DNA of 64,000 nucleotides from Jiangella alba (GTDB lineage Bacteria; Actinomycetota; Actinomycetes; Jiangellales; Jiangellaceae). Numbering within the stretch: the stretch's first letter is position 1; every line of letters begins with the position of its first letter. Below the pieces are notes generated by a model that did not search any database, had not been told where the DNA came from, and saw only the letters and a program-made list of their open reading frames with translations. The stretch lies in the NCBI RefSeq assembly GCF_900106035.1, contig NZ_FNUC01000003.1, positions 2,969,501-3,033,500 on the forward strand, given 5' to 3'. Position numbers and translations under genes: made by a program. Shown here piece by piece: positions 25,712 through 34,079 of this stretch.

Positions 25712-26494
25712 TCAGCCTGCGGCGAGCAGCTCGTCGCGGTGCGCGGCCAGCCACGTGCGTTCCTGCTCGATCTCGTCGGCGCTGCCTTTCGCGAGGAAGC
25801 TGGCGTAGGGCTCGATCCCAGCACCGCCGCAGGCGCGGATCCGGTCGCGCTCGAAGCACTGGACGTCGTCGAGCACGTCGAGCACGTGGGCAGGGTCCTC
25901 GTCGAGCTCGTCGCACCAGACGGTCAACCGGTGCGCGCGCTCGGACATCGTCGGCGTCGGGCCGGTCGAGCGGTAGCCGGTCCGGTCGCGCAGCGGCACG
26001 AAGTACCAGGCGCCCTGGGCTGCGTCCCACCCGGCCGGAGCGGGGCCGGCGGTGTCCCAGTCGATGATCCCGGTGAGACGGTCGCCGTCCCAGAGCGTGT
26101 TCCACGGCGCCAGGTCTCCGTGCCTGATCTCCTGGTGGCCGTCCGTGCGAGGACCGCCGTGCCAGACGGCGTCAGCGGGTGCGTCGAAGCTGCGCAGCGC
26201 AGCCTGCATCCGACGCACGGCGGACGCGACCGCACGAAGCCCCTCATCCCGTAGGAGGACCGCGGGCCACGGCCACCACGCGACCTCACCGGGCAGGAAC
26301 CGCAGGATCTCTCTCCCCCGCTCGTCGATCCCGAGCGGTTCGGGCACGAGGTCGAAGCCGGTGCTGCGCAGGTGGCGCAGGAGCGCGTGCACCGCCGGCG
26401 TCCACGGCCCGGCGTTGCGCCGGACCGTCTCGCCGCGCTTGAACACCACGTTGGCGAAGCCCCCGCTGAGCCGTTCCTCCGCGTCATCGCTCAT
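25712..26494 (-). CDS. APH-family phosphotransferase
   Basis: 260 residues from ATG 26494. The kinase-like fold is marked by RHGDLAPWN (catalytic HGDxxxxN) and IIDWDTAGP, the Mg-binding D of the IDW motif. VVFKRGETVRRNAGPWT lies near the N-terminus in place of a standard ATP loop. The family includes aminoglycoside phosphotransferases, homoserine and choline kinases. Substrate unknown; the context (PKS cluster one side, TetR gene the other) gives no clue. Resistance activity is only one possibility. Confidence 0.85.
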   Translation of the reverse strand: MSDDAEERLSGGFANVVFKRGETVRRNAGPWTPAVHALLRHLRSTGFDLVPEPLGIDERGREILRFLPGEVAWWPWPAVLLRDEGLRAVASAVRRMQAALRSFDAPADAVWHGGPRTDGHQEIRHGDLAPWNTLWDGDRLTGIIDWDTAGPAPAGWDAAQGAWYFVPLRDRTGYRSTGPTPTMSERAHRLTVWCDELDEDPAHVLDVLDDVQCFERDRIRACGGAGIEPYASFLAKGSADEIEQERTWLAAHRDELLAAG

Positions 26495-26590
26495 GCCAGA
26501 AACGTATCCAGTCCTCGGCCGCTCCAGCCGTCGCGACATCCCACCGAACCGTGAAGACGCGGCCGAGGTACGCGGCGCCCGGGCAGCGGG

Positions 26591-27226
26591 TCATCCAGCG
26601 CCGCCGTCGGCAATGCCCGCCTGCGAGCCGGGCGACAACGTGCCGGACACGAGCGTCTCGTGGATGAGGCCCGCGACGATGACGGCCAGCTCGGGGGCAC
26701 GAGCGGGATCCTCGTCGAGCATGATCAACCAGGCGAACATGGGCCCGAGCAGCAGCACGTGAACCACCGCGGTGTCCGGTCGATGCGACAGCTCGCCGCG
26801 AACGACGGCGCGGTCGATCAGGGTGGCGACGATCGACCGTTCGACGGCGAGGAACGTCCGCTCGAACCGCTCGCTGAGGGCTGGGTCGGCATACACGTCC
26901 GCGAGCAGACCCGCCATGACGCCGGCCGAGGACTCGGCGAGCTGGTCGGCGATCTGCGACGTCAACGCCAGCAGATCACCCTTGAGCGAGCCCGTGTCCG
27001 CGGGCGCGGGCTCGCGAGCGTCATGCAGGAGCACGCTGAAGGTCATCTCCTGCTTCGTCGCATAGCGCCGGTAGATGGCCGCCTTGCCCACTCCGGCGCG
27101 AGCCGCCACCGCGTCGACGGTGAGCGATGGGTAGCCGCGTTCGGCGAGCAGCGTCCGCACGGCGTCCGCGATCGCGTGATCGACTCGGCGCTCGCGGGGC
27201 CGGCCCGGTTGCGGTGCGCTCGTCAT
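26591..27226 (-). CDS. TetR-family transcriptional repressor
   Basis: 211 residues. The N-terminal helix-turn-helix is SLTVDAVAARAGVGKAAIYRRYATKQEM, preceded by DHAIADAVRTLLAERG. The helical C-terminal region binds an effector; the long hydrophobic pocket helix (VVHVLLLGPMFAWLIML) is TetR_C-like. ATG 27226 was chosen because the longer ORF has no ribosome-binding site. It is divergent from a DUF3995-like membrane protein, and a palindrome lies between them, so it probably represses itself and that gene. Confidence 0.93.
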   Translation of the reverse strand: MTSAPQPGRPRERRVDHAIADAVRTLLAERGYPSLTVDAVAARAGVGKAAIYRRYATKQEMTFSVLLHDAREPAPADTGSLKGDLLALTSQIADQLAESSAGVMAGLLADVYADPALSERFERTFLAVERSIVATLIDRAVVRGELSHRPDTAVVHVLLLGPMFAWLIMLDEDPARAPELAVIVAGLIHETLVSGTLSPGSQAGIADGGAG

Positions 27227-27238
27227 TCCGCCAGCATA

Positions 27239-27255
27239 CGATACTGTTAGTATCG
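27239..27255. promoter_or_regulatory. TetR operator palindrome
   Basis: CGATAC (27239-27244), TGTTA spacer, GTATCG (27250-27255): a 17-bp perfect palindrome between the TetR start (27226) and the divergent membrane gene (27288). Extra partial copies of the half-site (ATCGTATCG at 27262-27270) lie next to it. Confidence 0.7.
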
Positions 27256-27287
27256 GAACAGATCGTATCGTAATGGGAGAAGTCGAA

Positions 27288-27788
27288 ATGCTGTCAGCGA
27301 GTGCGCGAAGCCGGAGAACGACCGCACGTAGGACGCGGAGCCCGTTCGACCTCGTGGGTCCGGTCGGCTTGGGTGGGCTGGGACTCCTGCATGCGGCCTG
27401 GGCGCTCGGCTGGAGATGGCCGGGCGGCTCGGACGAGGCGTGGGCGGAGCGCATCGGCGGCTCGACCGAGATGCCGACCAAGGCCGAGACATGGACGATG
27501 GCGGTGGTCCTGGCAGGCGCAGCTGGGGTGGTGGCCGCGTCCACGTCCAGCGCCCTCCGCCCTCCGCTGCTGCGTCGCGGGGTGCGCCTCGCGGCGTGGG
27601 GCGGGTCGGCAGTGCTGATCGGTCGTGCCCTCTACTTCCTGCCGCAGGACCTCACCGGCGAGCCCGGGGTCTTCAACAAGCTCGATCTGGCCGTGTACGC
27701 GCCGTTGTCGGCGACGTTGGGAATCTGCATCGCGAATGGCCTGCGACGTTCCGCGCACGAGGTCGCGACAGCCTCCCATGCCGCCTGA
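27288..27788 (+). CDS. DUF3995-like membrane protein
   Basis: 166 residues from ATG 27288; GGGAGA 8 bases upstream favours it over ATG 27273. Four hydrophobic segments are seen (LVGPVGLGGLGLLHAAWALGW, TWTMAVVLAGAAGVVAAS, LAAWGGSAVLIGRALYFL, VYAPLSATLGICIANGLR). HAAWALGWRWPGG after the first helix is the DUF3995 pattern. Function unknown. The divergent TetR gene and palindrome make it the likely regulated target. Confidence 0.8.
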   Translation: MLSASARSRRTTARRTRSPFDLVGPVGLGGLGLLHAAWALGWRWPGGSDEAWAERIGGSTEMPTKAETWTMAVVLAGAAGVVAASTSSALRPPLLRRGVRLAAWGGSAVLIGRALYFLPQDLTGEPGVFNKLDLAVYAPLSATLGICIANGLRRSAHEVATASHAA

Positions 27789-27866
27789 CATCGACGCCTG
27801 GGAGTGCCGGCCGTAGCCCGTCGCCTGGTCCGTCGCGGTGTGCTCACGCCGCCGCCATCCCCCGCC

Positions 27867-27958
27867 TACCGGCTCGGTTCCCCCGAACGTGGGAGGCCAA
27901 CCATCGAACCGATCGACATGGTGATGGACATGGACACGGCACATCGCGCGGCGCACCA
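27867..27958 (+). repeat. Promoter/N-terminal segment, copy 1
   Basis: About 92 bp that match 33472-33563 at roughly 80% by eye, including an exact 20-base block ATGGTGATGGACATGGACAC at 27918-27937 and a downstream CGCGCGGCGCACC. The upstream half has a CCCCC-N-ACGTGGGAGG dyad-like element. The two copies precede different small membrane proteins. Confidence 0.8.
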
Positions 27959-27986
27959 CGGCGCAGACCGCAGGGACCCGCGATGA
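27918..27986 (+). CDS. Upstream small ORF coupled to a membrane protein gene
   Basis: Codes for 22 residues starting MVMDMDTAHRAAHHG. Its TGA overlaps the ATG of the next gene (ATGA at 27983-27986). The first residues match the start of the protein at 33523 (MVMDMDTRSRAAH). It may be a leader that couples translation to the next gene, or the truncated N-terminus of a duplicated gene. No separate function is supported. Confidence 0.45.
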   Translation: MVMDMDTAHRAAHHGADRRDPR

Positions 27987-28618
27987 CGACCGCTCACCCC
28001 ATGGCTGCGGCACCGACCGCGCGTCGCCGACGGCCTCGGAGTCCGAGGACGTGGATCCGCGTGTGCGCATGGAGCGCATTCCTCGCCGCGCTCCCGACGG
28101 CGGTATGGCGCATCCTCCCCGGCCTCGGGCTCCCACTCGGCACGCCTGGCGAGTGGCGTGCCGAGCAGCACCTGCCCGGGGCCGGAACCTGGTACGTGCT
28201 CGGCCTGTCGGCGGTGCAACTCGTGGCGGCGACCTGCTGCCTCGCGCTCGCGATCGACGTACGACGGCTCGTGCCGCGATGGGCACCGGCATGGGGGCGG
28301 AGGCGAGCGGCGCAGATCGCCGGCGGCGCGGGGCTCGCCGGGGCGGCACTCCTCGGCGTCGTCGTGGCGATGTCCATCATGGCCTGGGACAAGGTCGACC
28401 CCTTCGCCGGGCAGGACCATGACGCGTGGGCCCGGCTGTGTCTGGGCTGCTACCTCAGCGCCGCACTCTGGCCGGTCCTCCTGATCCCCGCTGCCATCGG
28501 ATACCTCGTCGTGCGCGGACGCCTCGACGGCGCGATGCGGCATACCCCAGGACGCCAGGTCGAGGTCGTCGCCCGTCCGCCGCGGCCACCCAAAAGACCC
28601 CGCGACGACGCTCTCTGA
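27983..28618 (+). CDS. Membrane protein of unknown function (DUF3995-like)
   Basis: 211 residues from ATG 27983. A basic N-terminus is followed by about four hydrophobic helices (WIRVCAWSAFLAALPTAVWR, YVLGLSAVQLVAATCCLALA, GGAGLAGAALLGVVVAMSIM, LGCYLSAALWPVLLIPAAIGY). The pattern is similar to the 33523 protein, with a Trp-rich loop. Function unknown. The coupled upstream small ORF and conserved promoter segment suggest a shared regulatory signal with 33523. Confidence 0.75.
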   Translation: MTTAHPMAAAPTARRRRPRSPRTWIRVCAWSAFLAALPTAVWRILPGLGLPLGTPGEWRAEQHLPGAGTWYVLGLSAVQLVAATCCLALAIDVRRLVPRWAPAWGRRRAAQIAGGAGLAGAALLGVVVAMSIMAWDKVDPFAGQDHDAWARLCLGCYLSAALWPVLLIPAAIGYLVVRGRLDGAMRHTPGRQVEVVARPPRPPKRPRDDAL

Positions 28619-28637
28619 GCGTGGCCGGGAACAGAGC

Positions 28638-28663
28638 GCACCGCGCTTCGCTCGTCGCGGTGC
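28638..28663 (+). terminator. Short hairpin before the NADH dehydrogenase gene
   Basis: GCACCGCG (28638-28645) pairs with CGCGGTGC (28656-28663) around a 10-base loop. It lies 20 bp after the membrane-protein stop and 19 bp before the ndh start, so it may end that transcript or shape the ndh leader. Confidence 0.45.
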
Positions 28664-28682
28664 ACCCACGACAGGAGGCAAT

Positions 28683-30008
28683 GTGATCGCAGGAACCGGC
28701 ACCCGGCCCCGGGTGCTCATCATCGGCTCGGGATTCGGCGGCCTGTTCGCCGCCCGTGCCCTCAAGCGTGTCGACGTCGACGTCAAGCTGATCGCCAGGA
28801 CGACCCACCACCTGTTCCAGCCGTTGTTGTACCAGGTGGCGACGGGGATCGTGTCCCAAGGGGAGATCGCACCGTCCACCAGGGAGGTACTCGCCCGGCA
28901 GCGCAACGTCGAGGTGCTGCTGGGTGACGTCACCGAGATCGATCTGGCGAGCCGTACGGTCACCGCCGAGACCTTCGGCCAGGTGCACACCCATGGCTAC
29001 GACCAGCTGATCGTCGCGGCAGGCGCCGATCAGTCGTGGTTCGGCCGCGACGAGTTCGCGCTGCACGCTCCAGGGCTCAAGAGCATCGACGACGCGCTGG
29101 AGCTGCGCGGAAGGATCTTCGGCGCGTTCGAGCTGGCCGAGCGCGCGGGCGCCGAGTCGCGGCCCGCTGACGTCGAGCGGTTCACGACCTTCGTCGTGGT
29201 CGGAGCCGGGCCCACCGGGGTGGAGATGGCGGGGCAGCTGGCCGAGCTGTCCGGGCGGACGCTGCGCCACGAGTTCCGGCACATCGACCCGGCCTCGGCT
29301 CGGATCGTCCTGCTCGACGCCGCGCCCCACCTGCTCGGCAGCTTCGACGCGAAGCTGCAGCGCAAGACCCACGCGGCTCTGCACAAGCTCGGCGTCGAGG
29401 TGCGGCTCGGCGCCAAGGTGGTCGAGGTCGACGAGACCGGCCTGGACGTCGAGGACCCTTCGGGCCGGACCCGGATCGACGCCGCCACCAAGGTCTGGGC
29501 CGCCGGCGTCGCCGCCAGCCCACTGGCCGAGCAACTGGCCGGGCAGGTCGGCGTGGAGGTCGATCACTCGGGCCGCATCCCGGTGCTGCCGGACCTGACC
29601 CTGCCGGGCCACCCCGAGGTCCACGTCGTCGGCGACATGATCAGTCTCGACTCGCTGCCAGGCGTGGCGCAGGTGGCGATTCAGGGCGCCCGCCACTCCG
29701 TGGCGGAGATCCGACGCTCCCTCGGAGGTGAGGAGACAGGTCGGGCCTTCCGGTACAAGGACAAGGGAAGCATGGCGACCATCTCCCGCTTCCGGGCCGT
29801 CGCCGAGGTCGGCTCGGTCAAGATCACCGGCTTCCTCGCCTGGCTGATGTGGCTCGCCGTCCACCTCGTCTACATCATCGGCTTCAAGTCCCGGATCACG
29901 ACCCTGCTGCACTGGTTCGTCAGCTTCATCGGGCGGGGCCGGTCCGAGCGCGCCGTCACCGAGCAGCAGACGTTCGCCCGGGTGGAGCGGCAACGCCAGG
30001 AAGCCTGA
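28683..30008 (+). CDS. ndh: Type II NADH dehydrogenase (NDH-2)
   Basis: 441 residues. It starts at GTG 28683 with AGGAGG upstream (28672-28677). The N-terminal FAD motif is VLIIGSGFGGLFAARAL, and the second dinucleotide motif VVVGAGPTGVEMAGQLAEL binds NADH. QPLLYQVATGIVSQGEIAPS and HVVGDMISLDSLPGVAQVAIQGA are NDH-2 marks. The C-terminal KITGFLAWLMWLAVHLVYII is an amphipathic/hydrophobic helix that docks to the membrane. The enzyme feeds electrons from NADH to menaquinone without pumping protons. It appears to be its own transcription unit. Confidence 0.93.
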   Translation: MIAGTGTRPRVLIIGSGFGGLFAARALKRVDVDVKLIARTTHHLFQPLLYQVATGIVSQGEIAPSTREVLARQRNVEVLLGDVTEIDLASRTVTAETFGQVHTHGYDQLIVAAGADQSWFGRDEFALHAPGLKSIDDALELRGRIFGAFELAERAGAESRPADVERFTTFVVVGAGPTGVEMAGQLAELSGRTLRHEFRHIDPASARIVLLDAAPHLLGSFDAKLQRKTHAALHKLGVEVRLGAKVVEVDETGLDVEDPSGRTRIDAATKVWAAGVAASPLAEQLAGQVGVEVDHSGRIPVLPDLTLPGHPEVHVVGDMISLDSLPGVAQVAIQGARHSVAEIRRSLGGEETGRAFRYKDKGSMATISRFRAVAEVGSVKITGFLAWLMWLAVHLVYIIGFKSRITTLLHWFVSFIGRGRSERAVTEQQTFARVERQRQEA

Positions 30009-30019
30009 CGACGGCCCTC

Positions 30020-30067
30020 CACCAGCTTGGCCGGTTCACCGGCGAAGGCTACCCGGCCAAGCTGGTG
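30020..30067. terminator. Bidirectional terminator between ndh and GH20 genes
   Basis: CACCAGCTTGGCCGG (30020-30034) pairs with CCGGCCAAGCTGGTG (30053-30067), a perfect 15-bp stem with an 18-base loop. It sits between converging genes, 12 bp after ndh and 4 bp after the GH20 stop. Confidence 0.85.
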
Positions 30068-30071
30068 CGCA

Positions 30072-33000
30072 TCAGCGCAGCGCCATCGCGAAGATCCGGT
30101 GGAAGAACTTGCCACCCTGGTCCGAGACCGGCAGCACCACGTACTCGACGGTCTTCCGCCGGTCGAGCGGGACGGCATGGAAGAAGACGTAGGTCGGGCG
30201 GTCCACCCGGCCCACCGGCGCGTAGTTGTTGTACGCCATGGTGATCGCGACGTCCGACCCCGGCGGCGCGACGTGCCAGTCGGGGTCGGCCAGCGCGAAC
30301 TCCGTCACGGTGCCGTCCGTGTAGTGGACGCTGCCGGTGCCGGTCACCGGTGCGTAGGCGCCGGTGGTGAGCAGCCCGAGCTCGGAGCCGGACGCACCGA
30401 CCTCGATCGTCTGGCCCTGCGCCGCGAGGTGGTCGGGTCCGCCCTCGGCGGGCCAGGTGAAGTCGAACCCGCCGTGCTGGACGGTGCCGCCCGGCTGGAC
30501 GCCGGCGGCCGCCAGCGCGTCCCACGAGATCGACGAGCCGTCGCCGTCGATGCCGCCGCCCAGCCAGGCCGGCGCCACGTCGTCGTCGCGGGTCATGCCA
30601 TGCCGATCGAACGCCGCGGCGAGGTTCGGATAGGGCACGCTCAGCGAGACCGTCGCCGTTGGGCCGTCATGCTCGGTGCGATCGTGGGTGACGACGGTCT
30701 CGAACGGCAGCCGCACCACGCCGGGACGGTCCGCGAGGTCGACCACGAACGTCAGGCGGCGCGACTGGCCGGGACCGAGGCGCACCGGCAGCGCGCCGGG
30801 CCGTACCGCCGTGCCGTCCGGCGGTCGTGGCGTGACGGTCACCCGAACCGCCTGGGCGGCGTTGTTGGTGGCGGTCAGGCTGACGACGGTCCGGCCACCA
30901 TCGACGACGGGGACACCGCCCTCGCTGGTCAAGGCGACTGGTGCACCGTCGAGCACCGTGGTCGCGGTCCGAACCGTCTGGGAGCGGCCCGCGTCGGCGC
31001 CGTCGCCGGCCCGCCAGCTGGTGACGGCCTGGATGCGGTAGTCGCCGGGGAGGGCGTCGAGGCCGAGCGGCAGCCGCACGTCGATCTCGCGCCGTTCGCC
31101 GGGCTCCAGTCGCTGCGGGACCTGTGGTGCCTCGACGGCAACGGTGCGGTAGTCGAGCCCGCCACGGGCGCTGACGTCCAGCCGGACGCCCTCCACCGGC
31201 GTCGCGCCGGGGTTCTCCAGCTCGACGGTGACGACGTTCTCGCCGAGCGCGCGCATGGTCGCCGGCGGCCGCAGGACGGTGCGCACGTCGCTCGGCGCGT
31301 CGGTGAGGAATCGCACCTCGGCGAGGTTGGCGTGCCCGCCGCCGGGCGACAGGTACCGGAACCAGCGGTACGACCCGGCGCTGGTGACCGGCAGGTCGAG
31401 CCAGTCGCGGAACGGCCGCCACTGCACGACCGCGAGATCGGTGCAGCCCGCGTCCGGACCGTCCGTGCAGCCCTGGAAGCGGCCGCCGACCATGCGCGCC
31501 AGCCCGGAACCCGGCCGCGGGATCGCCCGGACGCCGCTCAGCCGGGTCTCGTTGCCGGCGCCGAGGTCGAGGCCGACGTACCCGCCGTCGGCGGCGGCGA
31601 GGTCGACGAACGTGCCGGGATCGCCGTCGAACGCGTGCTCCGCAGCGCCTGCGGCGTCCCACGGCTCGCCCGAGGCGTACACGTCACCCGTCACCGGGAC
31701 CGCTCCGGCCGGGACGTCGGTCACCACGCCCGGCGGCGCGCCGATGGCGTCGGCCCGCTCCTCGAGCGCGAAGTTCGACGGCGCGGCCGGTCCGCCCCAG
31801 GCCCGGTCGGCCAGCACCTGCTGCGGCCGCCCGGCGAACCACTCGAAGTAGCTGTCCGGCTGGTCGAATGCCTGGTCCGACCACCGGGAGAGGAGGTAGC
31901 CCTGCACGGCGGCGTCGTCGTCCGGCACGAACGAGGCGTTGATCCAGCCGGTGTCCGGAAGCAGCGCTCCCCCGGGCGGCCCCAGGGGCGTGATGTAGAA
32001 GTGCCGGCTGTCGGAGTTGATGACGTCGTAGCCCTGGTCGACGTAGGGCTGGTGGTCGCCCGTCCACGCCTCGACGATGATGTCCTTGCTCGGCGCCGTG
32101 ACCGGTGCCTGATCGTGATCCCACCAGTTCCAGATGACCGTGCGCTTGCCGTGCGCCTTGACCATCTCGTTCATCCGGTCGATGAAGTCGACGAAGACGT
32201 CGGCGGTGGTCGGGTAGCCGTTCTGGGCCGCGTACTCGACCAGCTCGGGGCACTGTGCCTGCGCACCGGCCGTCGGGTACTCGTCGGTGCCGACGTGGAA
32301 GCGCGGGCCGCTGAACCACGGCACGAACTCGTCGAGGATCGACTTCACCGTCGCCTCGGTCTCCGGCTTGGTGACGTTCAGCGTGAAGTCGCGTTCGAAC
32401 CAGTTCGCCGCCGAGGGGCAGCTCCACTTGGTCTCCGGCGCCCAGTCCGCGATGGCGGTGGCATGCCCGGGCAGGTCGATCTCCGGGAGGATCTCGACAC
32501 CGTACCGGGCGGCGACCTCCTCGAACCGGGAGATGTCCGCCTGCGTGTAGGAGTCCTCGTGTGCCAGGCCGGGGAAGGCCGGGCTGTCCAGCCGGAAGGC
32601 GTTCCACTCCGTGAGGTGCAGGTGCAGCGTGTTCAGCTTGTACCAGGCCATCGTGCGGATGGTCTGCTCGATGTAGGCCGGGTCGTAGTAGTGCCGGCCT
32701 GCGTCGAGCATGAAGCCGCGGTCGCCGGCCCTCGGCCAGTCGCGTGCGTGCCCGGCCGGGACCTCGACGCGCTCGGGGTCGAGGGAGAACAGCTGCAGGA
32801 CGGTCTGGGTGCCGCGCTGGACGCCGGCCGGCGTCCGGCCGCGCACGGTGAGGCCGGCCGCGATGTCCAGTTCGTACACCTCGTCGCGGGCCTTGCCGCC
32901 GGCCTGGACCGGTGACTCGGCCACGGCCTCGTCCACGTCGAGGACGACGTCACCGGGCGCCGGCTGCGCGTCGACCGTGACGGGGAGCTCGCGCCCGGTG

Positions 33001-33278
33001 ATGGCCCGCAGGTCGGCCGCGAACGCCTCCAGCGAGGTGCCCAGTAGCTGAGCATCTCGTGTGTCGGCCACGATGCGCGCGCCCGACGGCAGCAGGAGCG
33101 TCCCGCCGTTTCCGGTCCATTCCTGCAGCGCCGGCACGACGGCCGGCGCCGCGTCCACCGCCGTCGGGCCGTCGGCGCCAGGGGCCGGCCCGGGTTCACC
33201 TGCCGATGGCAGCGTGGAACTCATGAGCGCGACCGCCGCGGCGGTGGCGACCAGACTTGTACGCACGGTGGATGACAT
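30072..33278 (-). CDS. Secreted GH20 beta-N-acetylhexosaminidase
   Basis: 1068 residues. A signal peptide of about 27 residues comes first. A GH20b-type domain (about 50-180) precedes the catalytic barrel, which starts near GDRGFMLDAGRHYY and continues through YKLNTLHLHLTEWNAFRL. Substrate-assisted catalysis residues are Asp332-Glu333 in HVGTDEYP; most GH20 enzymes have GGDE at this point and GTDE is a less common variant. Further domains are a coagulation-factor-5/8-like carbohydrate-binding part (about 525-655) and two NEW3/NPCBM-like beta domains (ENPGATPVEGVRLDV; TNNAAQAVRV). It releases GlcNAc/GalNAc from glycans outside the cell. A monocistronic transcript is likely. Confidence 0.92.
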   Translation of the reverse strand: MSSTVRTSLVATAAAVALMSSTLPSAGEPGPAPGADGPTAVDAAPAVVPALQEWTGNGGTLLLPSGARIVADTRDAQLLGTSLEAFAADLRAITGRELPVTVDAQPAPGDVVLDVDEAVAESPVQAGGKARDEVYELDIAAGLTVRGRTPAGVQRGTQTVLQLFSLDPERVEVPAGHARDWPRAGDRGFMLDAGRHYYDPAYIEQTIRTMAWYKLNTLHLHLTEWNAFRLDSPAFPGLAHEDSYTQADISRFEEVAARYGVEILPEIDLPGHATAIADWAPETKWSCPSAANWFERDFTLNVTKPETEATVKSILDEFVPWFSGPRFHVGTDEYPTAGAQAQCPELVEYAAQNGYPTTADVFVDFIDRMNEMVKAHGKRTVIWNWWDHDQAPVTAPSKDIIVEAWTGDHQPYVDQGYDVINSDSRHFYITPLGPPGGALLPDTGWINASFVPDDDAAVQGYLLSRWSDQAFDQPDSYFEWFAGRPQQVLADRAWGGPAAPSNFALEERADAIGAPPGVVTDVPAGAVPVTGDVYASGEPWDAAGAAEHAFDGDPGTFVDLAAADGGYVGLDLGAGNETRLSGVRAIPRPGSGLARMVGGRFQGCTDGPDAGCTDLAVVQWRPFRDWLDLPVTSAGSYRWFRYLSPGGGHANLAEVRFLTDAPSDVRTVLRPPATMRALGENVVTVELENPGATPVEGVRLDVSARGGLDYRTVAVEAPQVPQRLEPGERREIDVRLPLGLDALPGDYRIQAVTSWRAGDGADAGRSQTVRTATTVLDGAPVALTSEGGVPVVDGGRTVVSLTATNNAAQAVRVTVTPRPPDGTAVRPGALPVRLGPGQSRRLTFVVDLADRPGVVRLPFETVVTHDRTEHDGPTATVSLSVPYPNLAAAFDRHGMTRDDDVAPAWLGGGIDGDGSSISWDALAAAGVQPGGTVQHGGFDFTWPAEGGPDHLAAQGQTIEVGASGSELGLLTTGAYAPVTGTGSVHYTDGTVTEFALADPDWHVAPPGSDVAITMAYNNYAPVGRVDRPTYVFFHAVPLDRRKTVEYVVLPVSDQGGKFFHRIFAMALR

Positions 33279-33471
33279 CGGCTACCCGCTCCCGGATCGA
33301 AGGGTGGGACACGTCCACGGCCGGCGGCGAGGCAGCCGGCCGCTGCGGATGGGGAACGAACTTAGCTGGGCCGCGAATGAGCGGTCAAGCACGATTGGTC
33401 GCTATTTCGCGCATGAACAATCACGGCGCGACGGCCTTGCGCCGTGAAGCCGAAGCGTCGGCTCCCCCACG

Positions 33472-33563
33472 TACCGGCCCGGCTCCCCCAGACGTGGGAG
33501 GTGACCGAGCGAGCCGATCGCCATGGTGATGGACATGGACACGAGATCACGCGCGGCGCACCG
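33472..33563 (+). repeat. Promoter/N-terminal segment, copy 2
   Basis: Second copy of the segment at 27867-27958. Here the conserved ATGGTGATGGACATGGACAC (33523-33542) is in frame with the full membrane protein. The palindromic CCCACGT-N19-ACGTGGG element upstream is more complete than in copy 1, so this may be the ancestral copy. Confidence 0.8.
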
Positions 33564-34026
33564 GCGATGGGCCGTCGCCGCGATGGCCTGGACGATGCTC
33601 TACGTCGCCTCCAAGGTCGACTACGCCGTCCGCGAGAGGCTCGGCGTCACCGGAGGTCCGGAGGTCGGCCCGGCGAGCTACGACACGTACGGGCCGGGCG
33701 ACGTCGCGTGGGCTCAAGGGAGCAACGCAGGCGTCGGACTGCTGGGCATCGCCCTCCTCGCCGCGCCGCTGCTTCCCGTGTCGAGACGGCTCCCCCGCCG
33801 GGTCCTCGCGGCACCGCTCGCGGCGATCACGCTCCTCGCCCTGGCCGGCGGAATCGGCATGATCGCCCGCGCGATCACCAGCGACGTCGGCGGCATGCTG
33901 TTCGGCGCCTACTGCCTGATCTGGGCCGCGCTCATCGCCATGACCACCAAGCAGGTGGCTACGCGCACCGACGCTCGCCGCAAAACTTCGTCAACGTCGT
34001 TGACGAAGATCGGTGACCCGCTGTAG
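33523..34026 (+). CDS. Small membrane protein, DUF3995-like
   Basis: 167 residues, starting with a conserved MVMDMDT. Four hydrophobic segments are visible (VAAMAWTMLYVASKVD, AGVGLLGIALLAAPLLPVS, LAAITLLALAGGIGMIARAI, GMLFGAYCLIWAALIAM). The loop between helices 1 and 2 has YDTYGPGDVAWAQGSNAG. Similar layout to the protein at 27983. Function unknown. A 23-bp palindrome lies inside the last codons. Confidence 0.78.
   Translation: MVMDMDTRSRAAHRRWAVAAMAWTMLYVASKVDYAVRERLGVTGGPEVGPASYDTYGPGDVAWAQGSNAGVGLLGIALLAAPLLPVSRRLPRRVLAAPLAAITLLALAGGIGMIARAITSDVGGMLFGAYCLIWAALIAMTTKQVATRTDARRKTSSTSLTKIGDPL
33986..34008. promoter_or_regulatory. Perfect 23-bp palindrome before a helix-turn-helix gene
   Basis: CTTCGTCAAC-GTC-GTTGACGAAG, arms of 10 bp. 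It lies in the last codons of the membrane gene and 72 bp upstream of the small DNA-binding protein at 34080, so it may be that protein's operator. A terminator role is less likely because it lies within a coding region. Confidence 0.6.
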
Positions 34027-34079
34027 CGTCGGCCGACGACAGGGACGACGAGGCCGGTGGAACGGAGACGTTGGCGCAC

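Noticed and set aside
30027-32915. Antisense frame of 962 codons opposite GH20
   Set aside because: No motif, Arg/Val/His-rich shadow composition; GH20 domains lie on the other strand.
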